Part shown: positions 30,170 through 38,274 of the stretch, in pieces
How positions within the stretch are numbered: position 1 is the first letter of the stretch
How the letters are laid out: every line of letters begins with the position of its first letter
Assembly: GCA_964476565.1 (NCBI GenBank)
Contig: CAYZBG010000006.1
Coordinates: 33,927 to 97,926, forward strand
Origin: CAMAXB01 sp964476565
GTDB taxonomy: Bacteria; Verrucomicrobiota; Verrucomicrobiia; Opitutales; Opitutaceae
Direction of reading: 5' to 3'
Length of the DNA stretch: 64,000 bases
Position numbers and translations under genes: made by a program
Notes under the pieces: model-generated
What the model saw: the letters and a program-made list of their open reading frames with translations, nothing else
Database searches by the model: none
What the model was told of the DNA's origin: nothing

Positions 30170-30290
30170 AGCAGGCAGGGTTGGTTGGTGCGACCGGGGT
30201 GGGTGCGCGGGGTAGGGGGCAAAACCGAGCGAACGACCGACGTCGAATCGCGGTTATAGATCGTGTTTCTGCGGCTCCCAGCCGTCAGTC

Positions 30291-30309
30291 GCAACGACCC
30301 GGTCGTTGC
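30291..30309. repeat. perfect inverted repeat overlapping operator site 3
   Basis: GCAACGACC and GGTCGTTGC form 9-bp perfect arms around a single C. The right arm runs into the TGCAACAGTGCA core. It may be a second regulator's site or a half-site extension of the LacI operator. Confidence 0.45.
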
Positions 30310-30320
30310 AACAGTGCAGC
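30305..30320. promoter_or_regulatory. operator-like palindrome, site 3 of 3 (receptor promoter)
   Basis: GTTGCAACAGTGCAGC shares the exact 12-bp core TGCAACAGTGCA with site 1 at the LacI start, and lies about 136 bp upstream of the receptor ATG. The Gfo/Idh gene on the other side starts about 350 bp away, so its control by this site is less sure. Confidence 0.6.
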
Positions 30321-30671
30321 GGACCGCCGATATAAAGGGACTGTGCCCTGGAGCGCTGGCAAGGGACCCGCACGACGGTACGGGCGTCCGTCCGTCAATG
30401 GGTCCGCACTTTCCGATCCGGGGCAGCACTGCCGGACCCGTTTCGGGCCGCACAAATGCAGGTTAGCGGCCAAATCCGTCGATGACGACGAGCAGCGGGC
30501 ACCTTTGCCGTAACCCGTCCCGTCGCCAGGCGAATTCGGGTCGAAACTGCGAGGCGCGCCACGAGGCTTGCCGAACCCCACGCTTGCGTGCGTGGATTCG
30601 GAGCAGCGGAGCTCCGGGCTTGGCGATCGCCGCCCGATTGTTCCCGCCCGTCGCGCCTCCATTTGAGCTTC

Positions 30672-32039
30672 ATGAAACCTTCGCCTCTCAACCGCCGCAC
30701 GTTCCTGAAGGCATCCGCCACCGGTGCGTTTGCCTTCCAGTTTTTCCCCGGGAAGCTCTGGGGGGCCGACGCGCCCAGCAACCGGCTCAATCTCGCCTGC
30801 GTCGGTGTTGGCGCCCGCGGCATCGGTGTGGCCAACCTGAAGTCCTGCGCCCACGAGAACATCGTGGCGCTCTGCGACGTCGACGCCGACTACGCCGCGC
30901 CCACGTTCGCGGCGTATCCGCGGGCCCGGACCTACACCGACTACCGCGTGATGTTGGAGAAACAGAAGGACATCGATGCGGTGATCGTGGCCACGCCGGA
31001 TCACACCCACGCGGTCATCACCCTGGCGGCGATGGCGGCCGGCAAACACGTGTATTGCCAGAAACCGCTGACCCGCACGGTGGCCGAGGCACGCCGCGTC
31101 GCGGCGGCGGCGAAGCGTCACGGGGTGCAAACGCAGATGGGCAACCAGGGCCACTCCAGCGAACACCTGCGCGTGCTCAAGGAGTGGATCGATGCGGGCA
31201 TCATCGGTCCCGTGCGTGAGGTGCACGCGTGGACCGACCGGCCCGTGGGCGGCGATCCGTGGTCGACCTATTTGATCCAGGCGAGGCCGGCCGCGACGCC
31301 GTCCGTTCCCTCCACGCTCAACTGGGACCTCTGGCTCGGGCCAGCCCCGGAGCGGCCCTATCACCCGGACTACCACCCGCTCACCTGGCGTGCGTGGTAC
31401 GATTTCGGCACCGGCTCACTCGGCGACATGGGATGCCATGTGCTCGATCCGGTGTTCTGGGCGCTCGATCTGGGCGCGCCTTCGACCGTCCAGGCGACGA
31501 CGACGCACTGGGAACCCGACGTGAGCGCGGAGACGTTCCCGCGCGCGTCGGTCGTGCGGTACCATTTTCCTGCTCGCGGCGAACGTCCGCCGGTGGCTTT
31601 GACCTGGTATGATGGGCGGCTGATGCCACCGATTCCTCCTGAGCTGGAGGCGGGGCGGACGCTGCCCAAGACCGGCGCCCTCATCATCGGGGACAAGGGG
31701 ACCCTCGTTCACGGTTCCCACGGCGCGTCGGCCCTGCGCCTGTTGCCTGAGTCACGCATGCGGGACCTTGTGCGGCCCCCGCGCACCTTGCCGCGCATTG
31801 CCGGCGGTCATGAGCAGGATTGGCTCCGGGCGTGCAAGGAAGGCCCGGGTGGGCGTGCCGCCAGTGCCGAGTTTGGCTACGGTGCTGCGCTCACCGAGAT
31901 GGTGCTACTCGGTGTCGTGGCGATCCGTCATCCGAACGTCCGACTCGAGTGGGACGCGGCGGCTGCCCGCTTCACCAACAGTGCCGAGGCCAACGCCCTC
32001 ATCGATCCGCCGGCGCGGGCCGGTTGGTCGACGGTGTAA
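30672..32039 (+). CDS. Tat-exported Gfo/Idh/MocA oxidoreductase
   Basis: This 455-residue protein has a twin-arginine signal (NRRTFLKAS at 7-15 followed by a hydrophobic stretch). An NAD(P)-binding Rossmann segment follows (LACVGVGARGIG, VALCDVD) and the family motif around YCQKPLT, where Lys is catalytic. The C-terminal domain contains YDFGTGSLGDMGCHVLDPVFWAL, common in planctomycete and verrucomicrobial paralogues. The substrate is probably a sugar or sugar acid. Export through Tat would fit folding with bound nucleotide in the cytoplasm. It is divergent from the receptor; no gene follows it closely on the same strand. Confidence 0.88.
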   Translation: MKPSPLNRRTFLKASATGAFAFQFFPGKLWGADAPSNRLNLACVGVGARGIGVANLKSCAHENIVALCDVDADYAAPTFAAYPRARTYTDYRVMLEKQKDIDAVIVATPDHTHAVITLAAMAAGKHVYCQKPLTRTVAEARRVAAAAKRHGVQTQMGNQGHSSEHLRVLKEWIDAGIIGPVREVHAWTDRPVGGDPWSTYLIQARPAATPSVPSTLNWDLWLGPAPERPYHPDYHPLTWRAWYDFGTGSLGDMGCHVLDPVFWALDLGAPSTVQATTTHWEPDVSAETFPRASVVRYHFPARGERPPVALTWYDGRLMPPIPPELEAGRTLPKTGALIIGDKGTLVHGSHGASALRLLPESRMRDLVRPPRTLPRIAGGHEQDWLRACKEGPGGRAASAEFGYGAALTEMVLLGVVAIRHPNVRLEWDAAAARFTNSAEANALIDPPARAGWSTV

Positions 32040-32102
32040 GCGAGACGCGTTCCCTCGGGACGGCGGTCGGCGCCTGGGCCGCAAGGTGTTCGCGCGTCCG
32101 GC

Positions 32103-32642
32103 TTAGCCGCGGGACGGCACGGCGACGAGATACAGCTGCGGTCGCGGCTCCTCGGCCCGCACGACCCGGCGGGTGAGCGTGAACCGGTTGTTCGCCAGCG
32201 CGGTGCGCAGCGCCGTTTCGAGCGGGCGGAGCGTTTCGGTGCCGGAGGCGACGCTTTCGTAGACCAGCACGAGCTGGCCGCCGTCCTTCAGGGTGGCGCG
32301 GAGCCGACCGAGGCCCGGTCCGGCCGGATCGGTCCAGAACAGGTTCACATTGACGGCGAGGATGCGGTCAAAGGCCGCCGCCGGGAGTTTGGCATCCTCA
32401 AGGGCCTGCGTCCGAAACTCCGCGCGTCCGGCGGACACATGGGCGGCGTTGCGTGCGCGTGCGCGTTGCGTGGCGAGGGCGGAGCGGTCGAGCCCCAAAT
32501 AGTGGCCGTCGCCGCGGGCGAGAATCTCACCGATCAGCGCGGCGGATACACCCGGCCCTCCGCCGATCTCCAGCACGCGGTGACCGGGGGCGACATCGAG
32601 GGTGGCCACCGCGCGGACAAGGCGACGGGGAATGGCCGGCAT
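32103..32642 (-). CDS. class I SAM-dependent methyltransferase
   Basis: The 179-residue product shows the AdoMet-binding loop VLEIGGGPGVSAALIGE with the acidic partner in YLGLDRS, then FDRILAVNVNLFW and LRATLKDGGQLVLVYE. It is short, with no clear specificity domain. It lies 3 bp after the BtuB-like receptor gene on the same strand, so it is cotranscribed, but the functional link is not evident. Confidence 0.82.
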   Translation of the reverse strand: MPAIPRRLVRAVATLDVAPGHRVLEIGGGPGVSAALIGEILARGDGHYLGLDRSALATQRARARNAAHVSAGRAEFRTQALEDAKLPAAAFDRILAVNVNLFWTDPAGPGLGRLRATLKDGGQLVLVYESVASGTETLRPLETALRTALANNRFTLTRRVVRAEEPRPQLYLVAVPSRG

Positions 32643-32645
32643 GGC

Positions 32646-34715
32646 TCACCAGGCCCAGCGCACACCGCCGTGGGCGAAGCGGGGCGGCGCGACGTTAACG
32701 AGGCCGTCGGCGGAGCGGCCGGTCTCGACGCGTTCGTCGAAGAGGTTCTCCACCGAGGCGAATACCGTCCAGCGGTCGGCAAAGGTGCGGGACAGGCCAA
32801 GGTCGACCGTGGTCGCGGCGGCGAGGCGGAGGGCGTTTTCGTCGTCCTCGAACTGCGCACTCGTCCAGCGGATGCGCGCGGAGACCCGCACTCCGGCCGG
32901 GGCGGACCAGGTGCCGCCGAGGACGAGGGTGTGGCGCGGCACTTGGGCGAGGCGTTTGCCGGTCAGGTCGGCGGGCGGCGACGCGCGCCGAACGCGGGCG
33001 TCGGAGAGCAGGTAGTCGGCGGTGAGGCGCAGATCGCGGTGGGGCAGCCAGAAACCGCCGAGTTCGAGGCCGCGCACGCGCACGGCGTCGAGATTGCGCC
33101 GCTGCCGGCCGCTCCCGCCGGCGGGTACGAAGCCGACTCCCGGCACGTTGCCCGGGCCGCGGCCGAGGGTCACGTTGGCGACGGCGTCGTCGAGGTCGTT
33201 CTGAAACACGGCGGCCTGGAGCCCGCCGCGGGCAAATGTCGCTTCCACGCCGGTCTCGACGCCGGTCAGCGTCTCCTCGGCGAGCGCCGGATTCGCCTCG
33301 GTGATGACGTTGCCGACGCGGAAGGGACGGTGCAGTTCGTTCAGGGTGGGGACGCGGAAGGCCCGGTAAGCGGCGGCCCGGACGCGCAGGCCGGGCCGCG
33401 GCGTCCAGACGAGGCCGGCCGTGGGGCTGAACTCCACGCCATCGGTGTCCGCATAGCGGTCGTCGCGGACAAAGGCGCCGGTCGCGAGGTCGGACTCGCG
33501 GCGGATGCCGTCGCGGTTCTCCCAGCGGTCGATCCGTGCGCCGAGGCTCGCCCGCCAGCCGGAGGCGAGCGGACGCTCATGCTGCACGAAGGCGCCGGCG
33601 AACCGCTGCTCGCCGCCGGCGATGCGGCGGCGGGTGAAGGCGCCGTTCGCCAGCAGGAAGAACTCGCGGGTCTCGCCCTCGACCCAGCGCACGTCGGCTC
33701 CCGCGGTGGTGCGGGCGTCGCCAGCGTGTATCCAGGACGCGGTGACGGCGGCGCCGGCGGCGCGGGCGGGCACGTCGTACTGGTCGCTCGCGGGCGTCTC
33801 GGCGGTGCGGTCCGCGTTCACGCCGGAGAAGAAGCTGGCGAAGGTCTGGTCCTGGGCGTACGCGACGGCCGACCACGCCGGCCCGCCGGCCACGGCGCCT
33901 TCGAGCGCGGCGGAGACCAGGGTCTCGCGGGTACGGTTGCGTTGCAGCGGCGTGCCGTTGTCCCGCTCCTCGTCGAAGGTGCGGGCGGTGAGCTGCAGGC
34001 GCGTCTCGCCGGGCAGGACGGTGCGCCAGGCGGCCTGCGCCCAATGGTGGCGGGCGGCGGCGCGACGGTCGATCGGCCCGCGGCGCTCCGGGGCGACGAG
34101 AAAGAATCCGTCGGACGCAAAGGCCCGGGCAGCGACGGAGACGGCGCCGTCGCCGGTCGTGCGCGTCAGCCGTGCCTCGCCGCTGCGCGTGCCGTAGTCG
34201 CCCACGAGGGTGGCGACGGCGGAGGCGTCACGCTCGAGCGGCGCGCTGAGCAGCTGGATCGTGCCGCCAAGCGCGGCGTTGCCCCACGTGCCGGAGCCGC
34301 CACCGCGCACGAGTTCCACGCGGTCGAGGCCCGTGCGGGGCAGCTTGGTCCACGAGACCCAGCCGCCAAAAGGATCGTTGAGCGGGATGCCATCCAGCAG
34401 CACGAGCGAGCGGCTGGCGCCGCTGGGGCCGAGGCCGCGCAAGGACACCCCTTGGGCGGTGGGATTGGCCGTGAGCGAGCCGCTGCGTCGGAAGAGGCTG
34501 AAGGCCGCCGAGCCGCGCAGGACGTCGTCGAGGGCGAGCGACGGCGCGGCCTCCAGGTCGGACGCGCCGAACAGATCGACGGCGAGCGGACTGTCGGCCA
34601 GCGGCACGGCACTGCGGGTCGTGGTAACGACGAGGCGTTCGAGCTGCGCCGGAGGTTCGGCCGCCGTGAGCGGCAGGGCGGTGAGGAGCAGCAAAAGGAG
34701 ACGGGCGGGGGGCAT
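32646..34715 (-). CDS. BtuB-like TonB-dependent receptor
   Basis: This 689-residue protein has a signal peptide (LLLLLLTALPLTAAE). Its TonB-box region is LERLVVTTTRS, and the plug domain contains GVSLRGLGPSGASRSLVLLDGIPLNDPFGG, then VELVRGGGSGTWGNAALGGTIQLLSA. The barrel carries the family segment YRAFRVPTLNELHRPF and ends FAHGGVRWAW, a terminal aromatic. The layout matches BtuB/vitamin-B12 or copper/siderophore receptors more than the carbohydrate receptors in this window. No cobalamin riboswitch is visible upstream; the gene sits 17 bp after the pseudouridine synthase gene. Substrate uncertain. Confidence 0.87.
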   Translation of the reverse strand: MPPARLLLLLLTALPLTAAEPPAQLERLVVTTTRSAVPLADSPLAVDLFGASDLEAAPSLALDDVLRGSAAFSLFRRSGSLTANPTAQGVSLRGLGPSGASRSLVLLDGIPLNDPFGGWVSWTKLPRTGLDRVELVRGGGSGTWGNAALGGTIQLLSAPLERDASAVATLVGDYGTRSGEARLTRTTGDGAVSVAARAFASDGFFLVAPERRGPIDRRAAARHHWAQAAWRTVLPGETRLQLTARTFDEERDNGTPLQRNRTRETLVSAALEGAVAGGPAWSAVAYAQDQTFASFFSGVNADRTAETPASDQYDVPARAAGAAVTASWIHAGDARTTAGADVRWVEGETREFFLLANGAFTRRRIAGGEQRFAGAFVQHERPLASGWRASLGARIDRWENRDGIRRESDLATGAFVRDDRYADTDGVEFSPTAGLVWTPRPGLRVRAAAYRAFRVPTLNELHRPFRVGNVITEANPALAEETLTGVETGVEATFARGGLQAAVFQNDLDDAVANVTLGRGPGNVPGVGFVPAGGSGRQRRNLDAVRVRGLELGGFWLPHRDLRLTADYLLSDARVRRASPPADLTGKRLAQVPRHTLVLGGTWSAPAGVRVSARIRWTSAQFEDDENALRLAAATTVDLGLSRTFADRWTVFASVENLFDERVETGRSADGLVNVAPPRFAHGGVRWAW

Positions 34716-34732
34716 GGTGAGGTGTTCGAGGA

Positions 34733-35470
34733 TCAGTCCGATCGGTCGGATCTTTCCGGGGAATCAAAGTACCCAACCGGCAGCTCGCGCCAAGTGCCGG
34801 GCGCGAGATCGCCGAGGGTCAGGTCGCCGAAGCGGCTGCGATGCAGGGTGAGCACGGTGGCGCCAGTGGCGGCGAACATGCGGCGCACCTGGTGGTATTT
34901 TCCTTCGGTCAACGTGAGCTCGGCCGTGCGCGCGTCGAGCAGGTGCAGCGCAGCCGGGGCGCAGGGCGCCTTCTCGCCCTCGAGCTGGAGCGTGCCGCGG
35001 GCGAAGAGGTCGACGAGGTCGGGGGAAAGATCGCGGTCGACGCGGGCCGTGTAGACCTTGGGCACCTTGTGTTTGGGCGAGGTGAGGCGGTGCACGAGCG
35101 CGGTCTGGTCGGTCAGGAGCAGGAGGCCGCTCGTGTCCTTGTCGAGACGCCCGATGCTGGTGACTTGCGGGTTGCGGGCGCGCCAGCGGGCCGGCAGCAG
35201 GTCGTAGACCCGCGGTCCCTCGCGTTCGTCGTGGGAGCAGACGAGGCCGGTGGGCTTGTGCAGGAGGAGCAGCAGGCCCTCAGGATGGTCCAGCGGCTCG
35301 CCGTCGACGCGCACGTCGTCCTCTCGGGCCTTCGCGCCCGGATCGTCGGCGACGACGCCGCGCACCGTCACGCGCCCGGCATCAATCCAGGCGCGAGCTT
35401 CGCGGCGCGAGCAGTAGCCGAGGTTGGCGAGCAGTTGGTCGAGACGACGCACGGGCCCAAGGCGAGCCAT
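34733..35470 (-). CDS. rRNA pseudouridine synthase (RsuA/RluB family)
   Basis: This 245-residue enzyme has an N-terminal S4 RNA-binding domain (RRLDQLLANLGYCSRREARAWIDAGRVTVRG). The catalytic domain carries GRLDKDTSGLLLLT, with nucleophile Asp110. Further family motifs are LLLHKPTGLVCS, KVYTARVD and ELTLTEGKYHQVRRMFAATG. It converts a specific uridine in rRNA to pseudouridine; RsuA (16S) and RluB/RluE (23S) cannot be separated safely here. The ATG at 35470 was preferred to 35524 because it starts directly before the S4 domain. Confidence 0.88.
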   Translation of the reverse strand: MARLGPVRRLDQLLANLGYCSRREARAWIDAGRVTVRGVVADDPGAKAREDDVRVDGEPLDHPEGLLLLLHKPTGLVCSHDEREGPRVYDLLPARWRARNPQVTSIGRLDKDTSGLLLLTDQTALVHRLTSPKHKVPKVYTARVDRDLSPDLVDLFARGTLQLEGEKAPCAPAALHLLDARTAELTLTEGKYHQVRRMFAATGATVLTLHRSRFGDLTLGDLAPGTWRELPVGYFDSPERSDRSD

Positions 35471-36023
35471 GTGCGGGGAAATGGCAAGGGCGCGTCCGCG
35501 TAACCAAGCCCACTGCGTGTTCACGAAGACAGTTCACCAAAGGCTGCAGAGGCCTCAAAGGAGCGGCCGCCGCGGCCAGGCTTACGCTGCCGCTTTTGCA
35601 TCTTGGGAAAACTGAAGATGCCTTCCACAGGAGGTAACGGAGGTAAGGGAGACAGGCACGTTTTGAGTTGGCTGCGGCCGCACGCGAACGTGCCTGTGGC
35701 TTACAGCCGGTTCGACTCTGTTGGCTTGGTTTCCTCCTGTTCAAACCGGCTCGGTGGATCGAATGGGGGTCTTCAAACCTTTCACAGGAGAGCGCAAAGA
35801 GCGCAGAGCGTGAGACGGGCGCCGACAGCGGTGGATCCAGGAGCGGCGACACTCTTGTCGCCGAACCCGCAGGCGGACGGTCTTTGCATGTCGGTCCCGC
35901 ACCAAACCCGGCGACAGGAGTGTCGCCACTCCGTTTTCCGCGCTCTCGGCGACCTCCGGTGAGGCCGTTTGCATTCGGCTGGCTCGACGTGTCCGGGGCG
36001 TTCGCTCAGACGTAGGGCACTGT
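35471..36023. other. 553-bp intergenic region filled with dispersed repeat fragments
   Basis: No convincing gene is seen. It holds a doubled GGAGGTAA word (35631-35648), an inverted pair around GGCACGTT/AACGTGCC (35654-35695), a stretch TTTCACAGGAGAGCGCAAAG (about 35780) of a kind common between verrucomicrobial and planctomycete genes, and one copy of the ~94-bp palindromic element (35840-35932). Confidence 0.55.
35840..35932 (-). repeat. ~94-bp dispersed palindromic element, copy A
   Basis: Each end forms a hairpin (GGCGACA..TGTCGCC) and the two ends are inverted copies of each other. The reverse complement aligns with copy B at 40504-40597: both ends match closely, including GTCGCCGGGTTTGGTG and CGGGTTCGGCG, while the ~30-bp middle differs. 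No coding capacity. The structure suggests a small non-autonomous mobile element or a REP/BIME-like repeat. Confidence 0.65.
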
Positions 36024-37226
36024 ATGCTCTTCCGCGTTGTTCTCCTCGTGCTGGCCTTGGTGCTGCTCGCCTTTGCCTCGCTCACGACCGTGCGCGTGCC
36101 GGTGGCAGTCGATTGGCGGCTGGCGCTTCTCGCTGGGGAATACGGGCACTGGCTCGTCGCGTTGCCGCTGGGACTGGGGGCCGTGGCGTGGCGGCTGCGG
36201 GCGGGGGCGCCCGGCTGGGCCTGGGTAACGCTGGTCCTGTGCCTCGCGGCCACCGGCTTGTTGCTCAAGCCGTCGTTCCAGGCCTCCGGCCTCGCGGCCC
36301 GGCTCGGCGAACGCCTGCCGGCGACGTGGCGCGACGCCGCGCCCAAGCGTCCAGCCTGGTCGCTGCGCACCTTGTATCTGGGCAGCACCCCTGCGCCGGT
36401 GCCGGCCGAAACGCGGACCTTCGCGCCCGGGCTGGCGTTGGATTTTTTCCGTCCGCCGGGGCAAGCGGGTCCGGTGCCCTGTGTGATCGTGATCCACGGC
36501 GGTGGCTGGGACGGCGGTGACCGGGGACAACTGCCGCAGTTCAACCATGCGTTGGCGCATCTCGGTTATGCCGTGGCGGCGATTTCCTACCGCCTCGCGC
36601 CGGCCCACCGGTGGCCGGCGCAGCGGGACGACGCCCTGGCGGCGATCGCCTACCTGAAGGCCCACGCCGGAGAGCTGGGCATCGATCCCGACCGGTTGGT
36701 GCTCTGCGGACGCTCGGCCGGCGGACAGATCGCTGCGGCGGTCGGGTACACGGCACGGGATCCAGCCATCCGCGGCGTGGTGGCGTTGTACGCGCCCTTC
36801 GACATGCACTTCGTCTGGTCGATCTCGCGGGACGACGATGCGCTCAATTCGCTCAAGCTGATGACGCAGTTCCTGGGCGGACCGCCGACACCGGAGCGGG
36901 CGGCCGTGTTTGATTCGGCCAGCGCGCAAGCGCATGTGCACCGGGGCGAGACACCGCCGACACTGCTTGTGCACGGGGAGATCGACACGCTGGTGTGGCA
37001 CCGGCACAGCGAGCGTCTGGCCGCGCGCCTCGCCGAGGAGCAGGTGCCGCATGTGTTCCTCTCGCTGCCCTGGGCGGTGCACGCCCTGGAGTTCAACCCC
37101 TCCGGCCCGGCGGGACAGCTGACTTACCACGCGATCGAGACGTTCCTGGCGGCGACGACGGCAGCGCGAACCGCGCCCGGAACGCCAGCGGCGCGCACCC
37201 CTTCTGCTCGCGGAAGCGGCGATTGA
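36024..37226 (+). CDS. alpha/beta hydrolase (BD-FAE/hormone-sensitive-lipase-like esterase)
   Basis: This 400-residue protein has three N-terminal membrane segments (residues ~2-22, ~35-55 and ~66-82). A hydrolase domain follows with the oxyanion-hole motif HGGGWDGGD (158-166). The nucleophile elbow is GRSAGG (Ser231), the acid is Asp321 (GEIDTLV) and the base His353 (WAVHALEF). It resembles carboxylesterases that act on acetylated or feruloylated carbohydrates, and would sit in the inner membrane with the catalytic domain on one side. Its last 134 bp overlap the 3' end of the AraC gene on the other strand; both reading frames look real up to the shared tail, whose Ala/Thr-rich protein sequence is low in information. 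Confidence 0.85.
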   Translation: MLFRVVLLVLALVLLAFASLTTVRVPVAVDWRLALLAGEYGHWLVALPLGLGAVAWRLRAGAPGWAWVTLVLCLAATGLLLKPSFQASGLAARLGERLPATWRDAAPKRPAWSLRTLYLGSTPAPVPAETRTFAPGLALDFFRPPGQAGPVPCVIVIHGGGWDGGDRGQLPQFNHALAHLGYAVAAISYRLAPAHRWPAQRDDALAAIAYLKAHAGELGIDPDRLVLCGRSAGGQIAAAVGYTARDPAIRGVVALYAPFDMHFVWSISRDDDALNSLKLMTQFLGGPPTPERAAVFDSASAQAHVHRGETPPTLLVHGEIDTLVWHRHSERLAARLAEEQVPHVFLSLPWAVHALEFNPSGPAGQLTYHAIETFLAATTAARTAPGTPAARTPSARGSGD

Positions 37227-38010
37227 AGTTCGCCAGGTTGCCGAAGCCGCAGTCGAACGCGATGGCTGCCACCGGCCGGTCCGTTTCCGCCAGCAGACGC
37301 GCCGCCTTCGCCACCCGCAGCCCGTTGACATAGCGGACGAACGGCTCCCCGGCGAAACGCCGGAAGAACCGCGAAAACGCGGCCGGGGAAAGGTGGACCA
37401 CGCGGGCCACGTCGCGGAGGTAAACGGGTCCGTGGTCGGCCTGTTCGCCCACGAAGGCGAGCGCCCGTCCGAAGCGGTGCGCCGGTCCGTGGCGCGGTTG
37501 CGGCAGGTAGCCGGCGGAGGCGATCGGTCGCGCCTCGTCCTGCCGGGCCAGCGCATCGAGCAGGCGGGCCAGCCGGCACCACGCGTCGAGCCCGCGCGCC
37601 GCCACGAGATCGGCCCAGATACCCCGGTCGACACCGCCCGCCGGGAAACGCAGCCCCCGCGCCGAGCGGGAGAGCACGTCGCGGACCGCCGCGAACTCGG
37701 GACCTTCCTGGGCGAGGAACAGGTCGGCGGTGAACTGGGCCACGACCGCACGGTGGGCACCGGCGCGCCGCACCGGCCGCTCCGACGACCACGTGTGCGG
37801 CAGGCCGCTGCCCAGCAGCACGAGGTCGCCCGGGCCATAGGGCTCGATCACGTCGCCGACATACCGCGTCCCTTCGCCGGACTCGATCCACGTGAGCTCG
37901 CATTCGACGTGGTAGTGCCAGGCGAATGGGAAGGCGGACTCGACCCGCCGGAAGGCGAGGAACGATTGCTCTGACGGCCGGGGTGCGCGGGGCTCGAAGC
38001 GCGGCTTCAT
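37093..38010 (-). CDS. AraC-family transcriptional regulator
   Basis: This 305-residue protein has an N-terminal cupin-like sensor (WHYHVECELTWIESGEGTRYVGD; GPGDLVLLGSGLPHTW). Two C-terminal helix-turn-helix motifs follow (LRDVARVVHLSPAAFSRFFRRF; PVAAIAFDCGFGNLANFNRRFREQKGCAPLAFR). Such regulators usually sense a sugar. The last ~30 residues after the DNA-binding domain are Ser/Arg-rich and are the part antisense to the hydrolase gene, so an annotation ending earlier would keep the whole domain. The ATG at 38010 was chosen because the upstream extension is not protein-like. Confidence 0.85.
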   Translation of the reverse strand: MKPRFEPRAPRPSEQSFLAFRRVESAFPFAWHYHVECELTWIESGEGTRYVGDVIEPYGPGDLVLLGSGLPHTWSSERPVRRAGAHRAVVAQFTADLFLAQEGPEFAAVRDVLSRSARGLRFPAGGVDRGIWADLVAARGLDAWCRLARLLDALARQDEARPIASAGYLPQPRHGPAHRFGRALAFVGEQADHGPVYLRDVARVVHLSPAAFSRFFRRFAGEPFVRYVNGLRVAKAARLLAETDRPVAAIAFDCGFGNLANFNRRFREQKGCAPLAFRARFALPSSPPGTSRSRGKSAVPPGRRG

Positions 38011-38274
38011 GCCCCGACCGTCGTCGCCTGCAGAGAAAAGAGCAAAAAAATACCAGAACTCGCCCGGGGCGTAGGAGCCCGTTCGGTCGCGTCCGGCTAA
38101 GATCTGGGCGAAGGTCAAAGGTCGCAGGTCCAAAGTCCCCCGCAGCTCCGCATCGCAGAGCTCATCCCCTCCCACTTGGACCGCTCCGGCGGGTCAGTGC
38201 CGACTTTGGGCCTTCCGATCTTCGATCTTCGACTGACTGCAACTGCCCATCCGACGGTTTCTCTCCTCCTACCC

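Larger units (their letters stand above)
30170..30671. other. 502-bp divergent intergenic region (receptor / Gfo-Idh oxidoreductase)
   Basis: No credible coding sequence is seen. The region contains operator-like site 3 (30305-30320), a perfect inverted repeat overlapping it (30291-30309), and an imperfect hairpin near 30571-30601 (arms CCGAACCCCACGC and GCGTGGATTCGG). A TATAAC hexamer on the minus strand at 30253-30258 could be a -10 box for the receptor, but no convincing -35 is visible. Confidence 0.5.

Noticed and set aside
32439..35054. 871-codon plus-strand open frame
   Set aside because: Antisense to the BtuB-like receptor, the methyltransferase and part of the pseudouridine synthase, all with clear motifs.
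34716..35470. Cobalamin riboswitch sought upstream of the BtuB-like receptor
   Set aside because: The upstream sequence is the pseudouridine synthase coding region with only 17 bp between genes; no B12-box-like element is visible.
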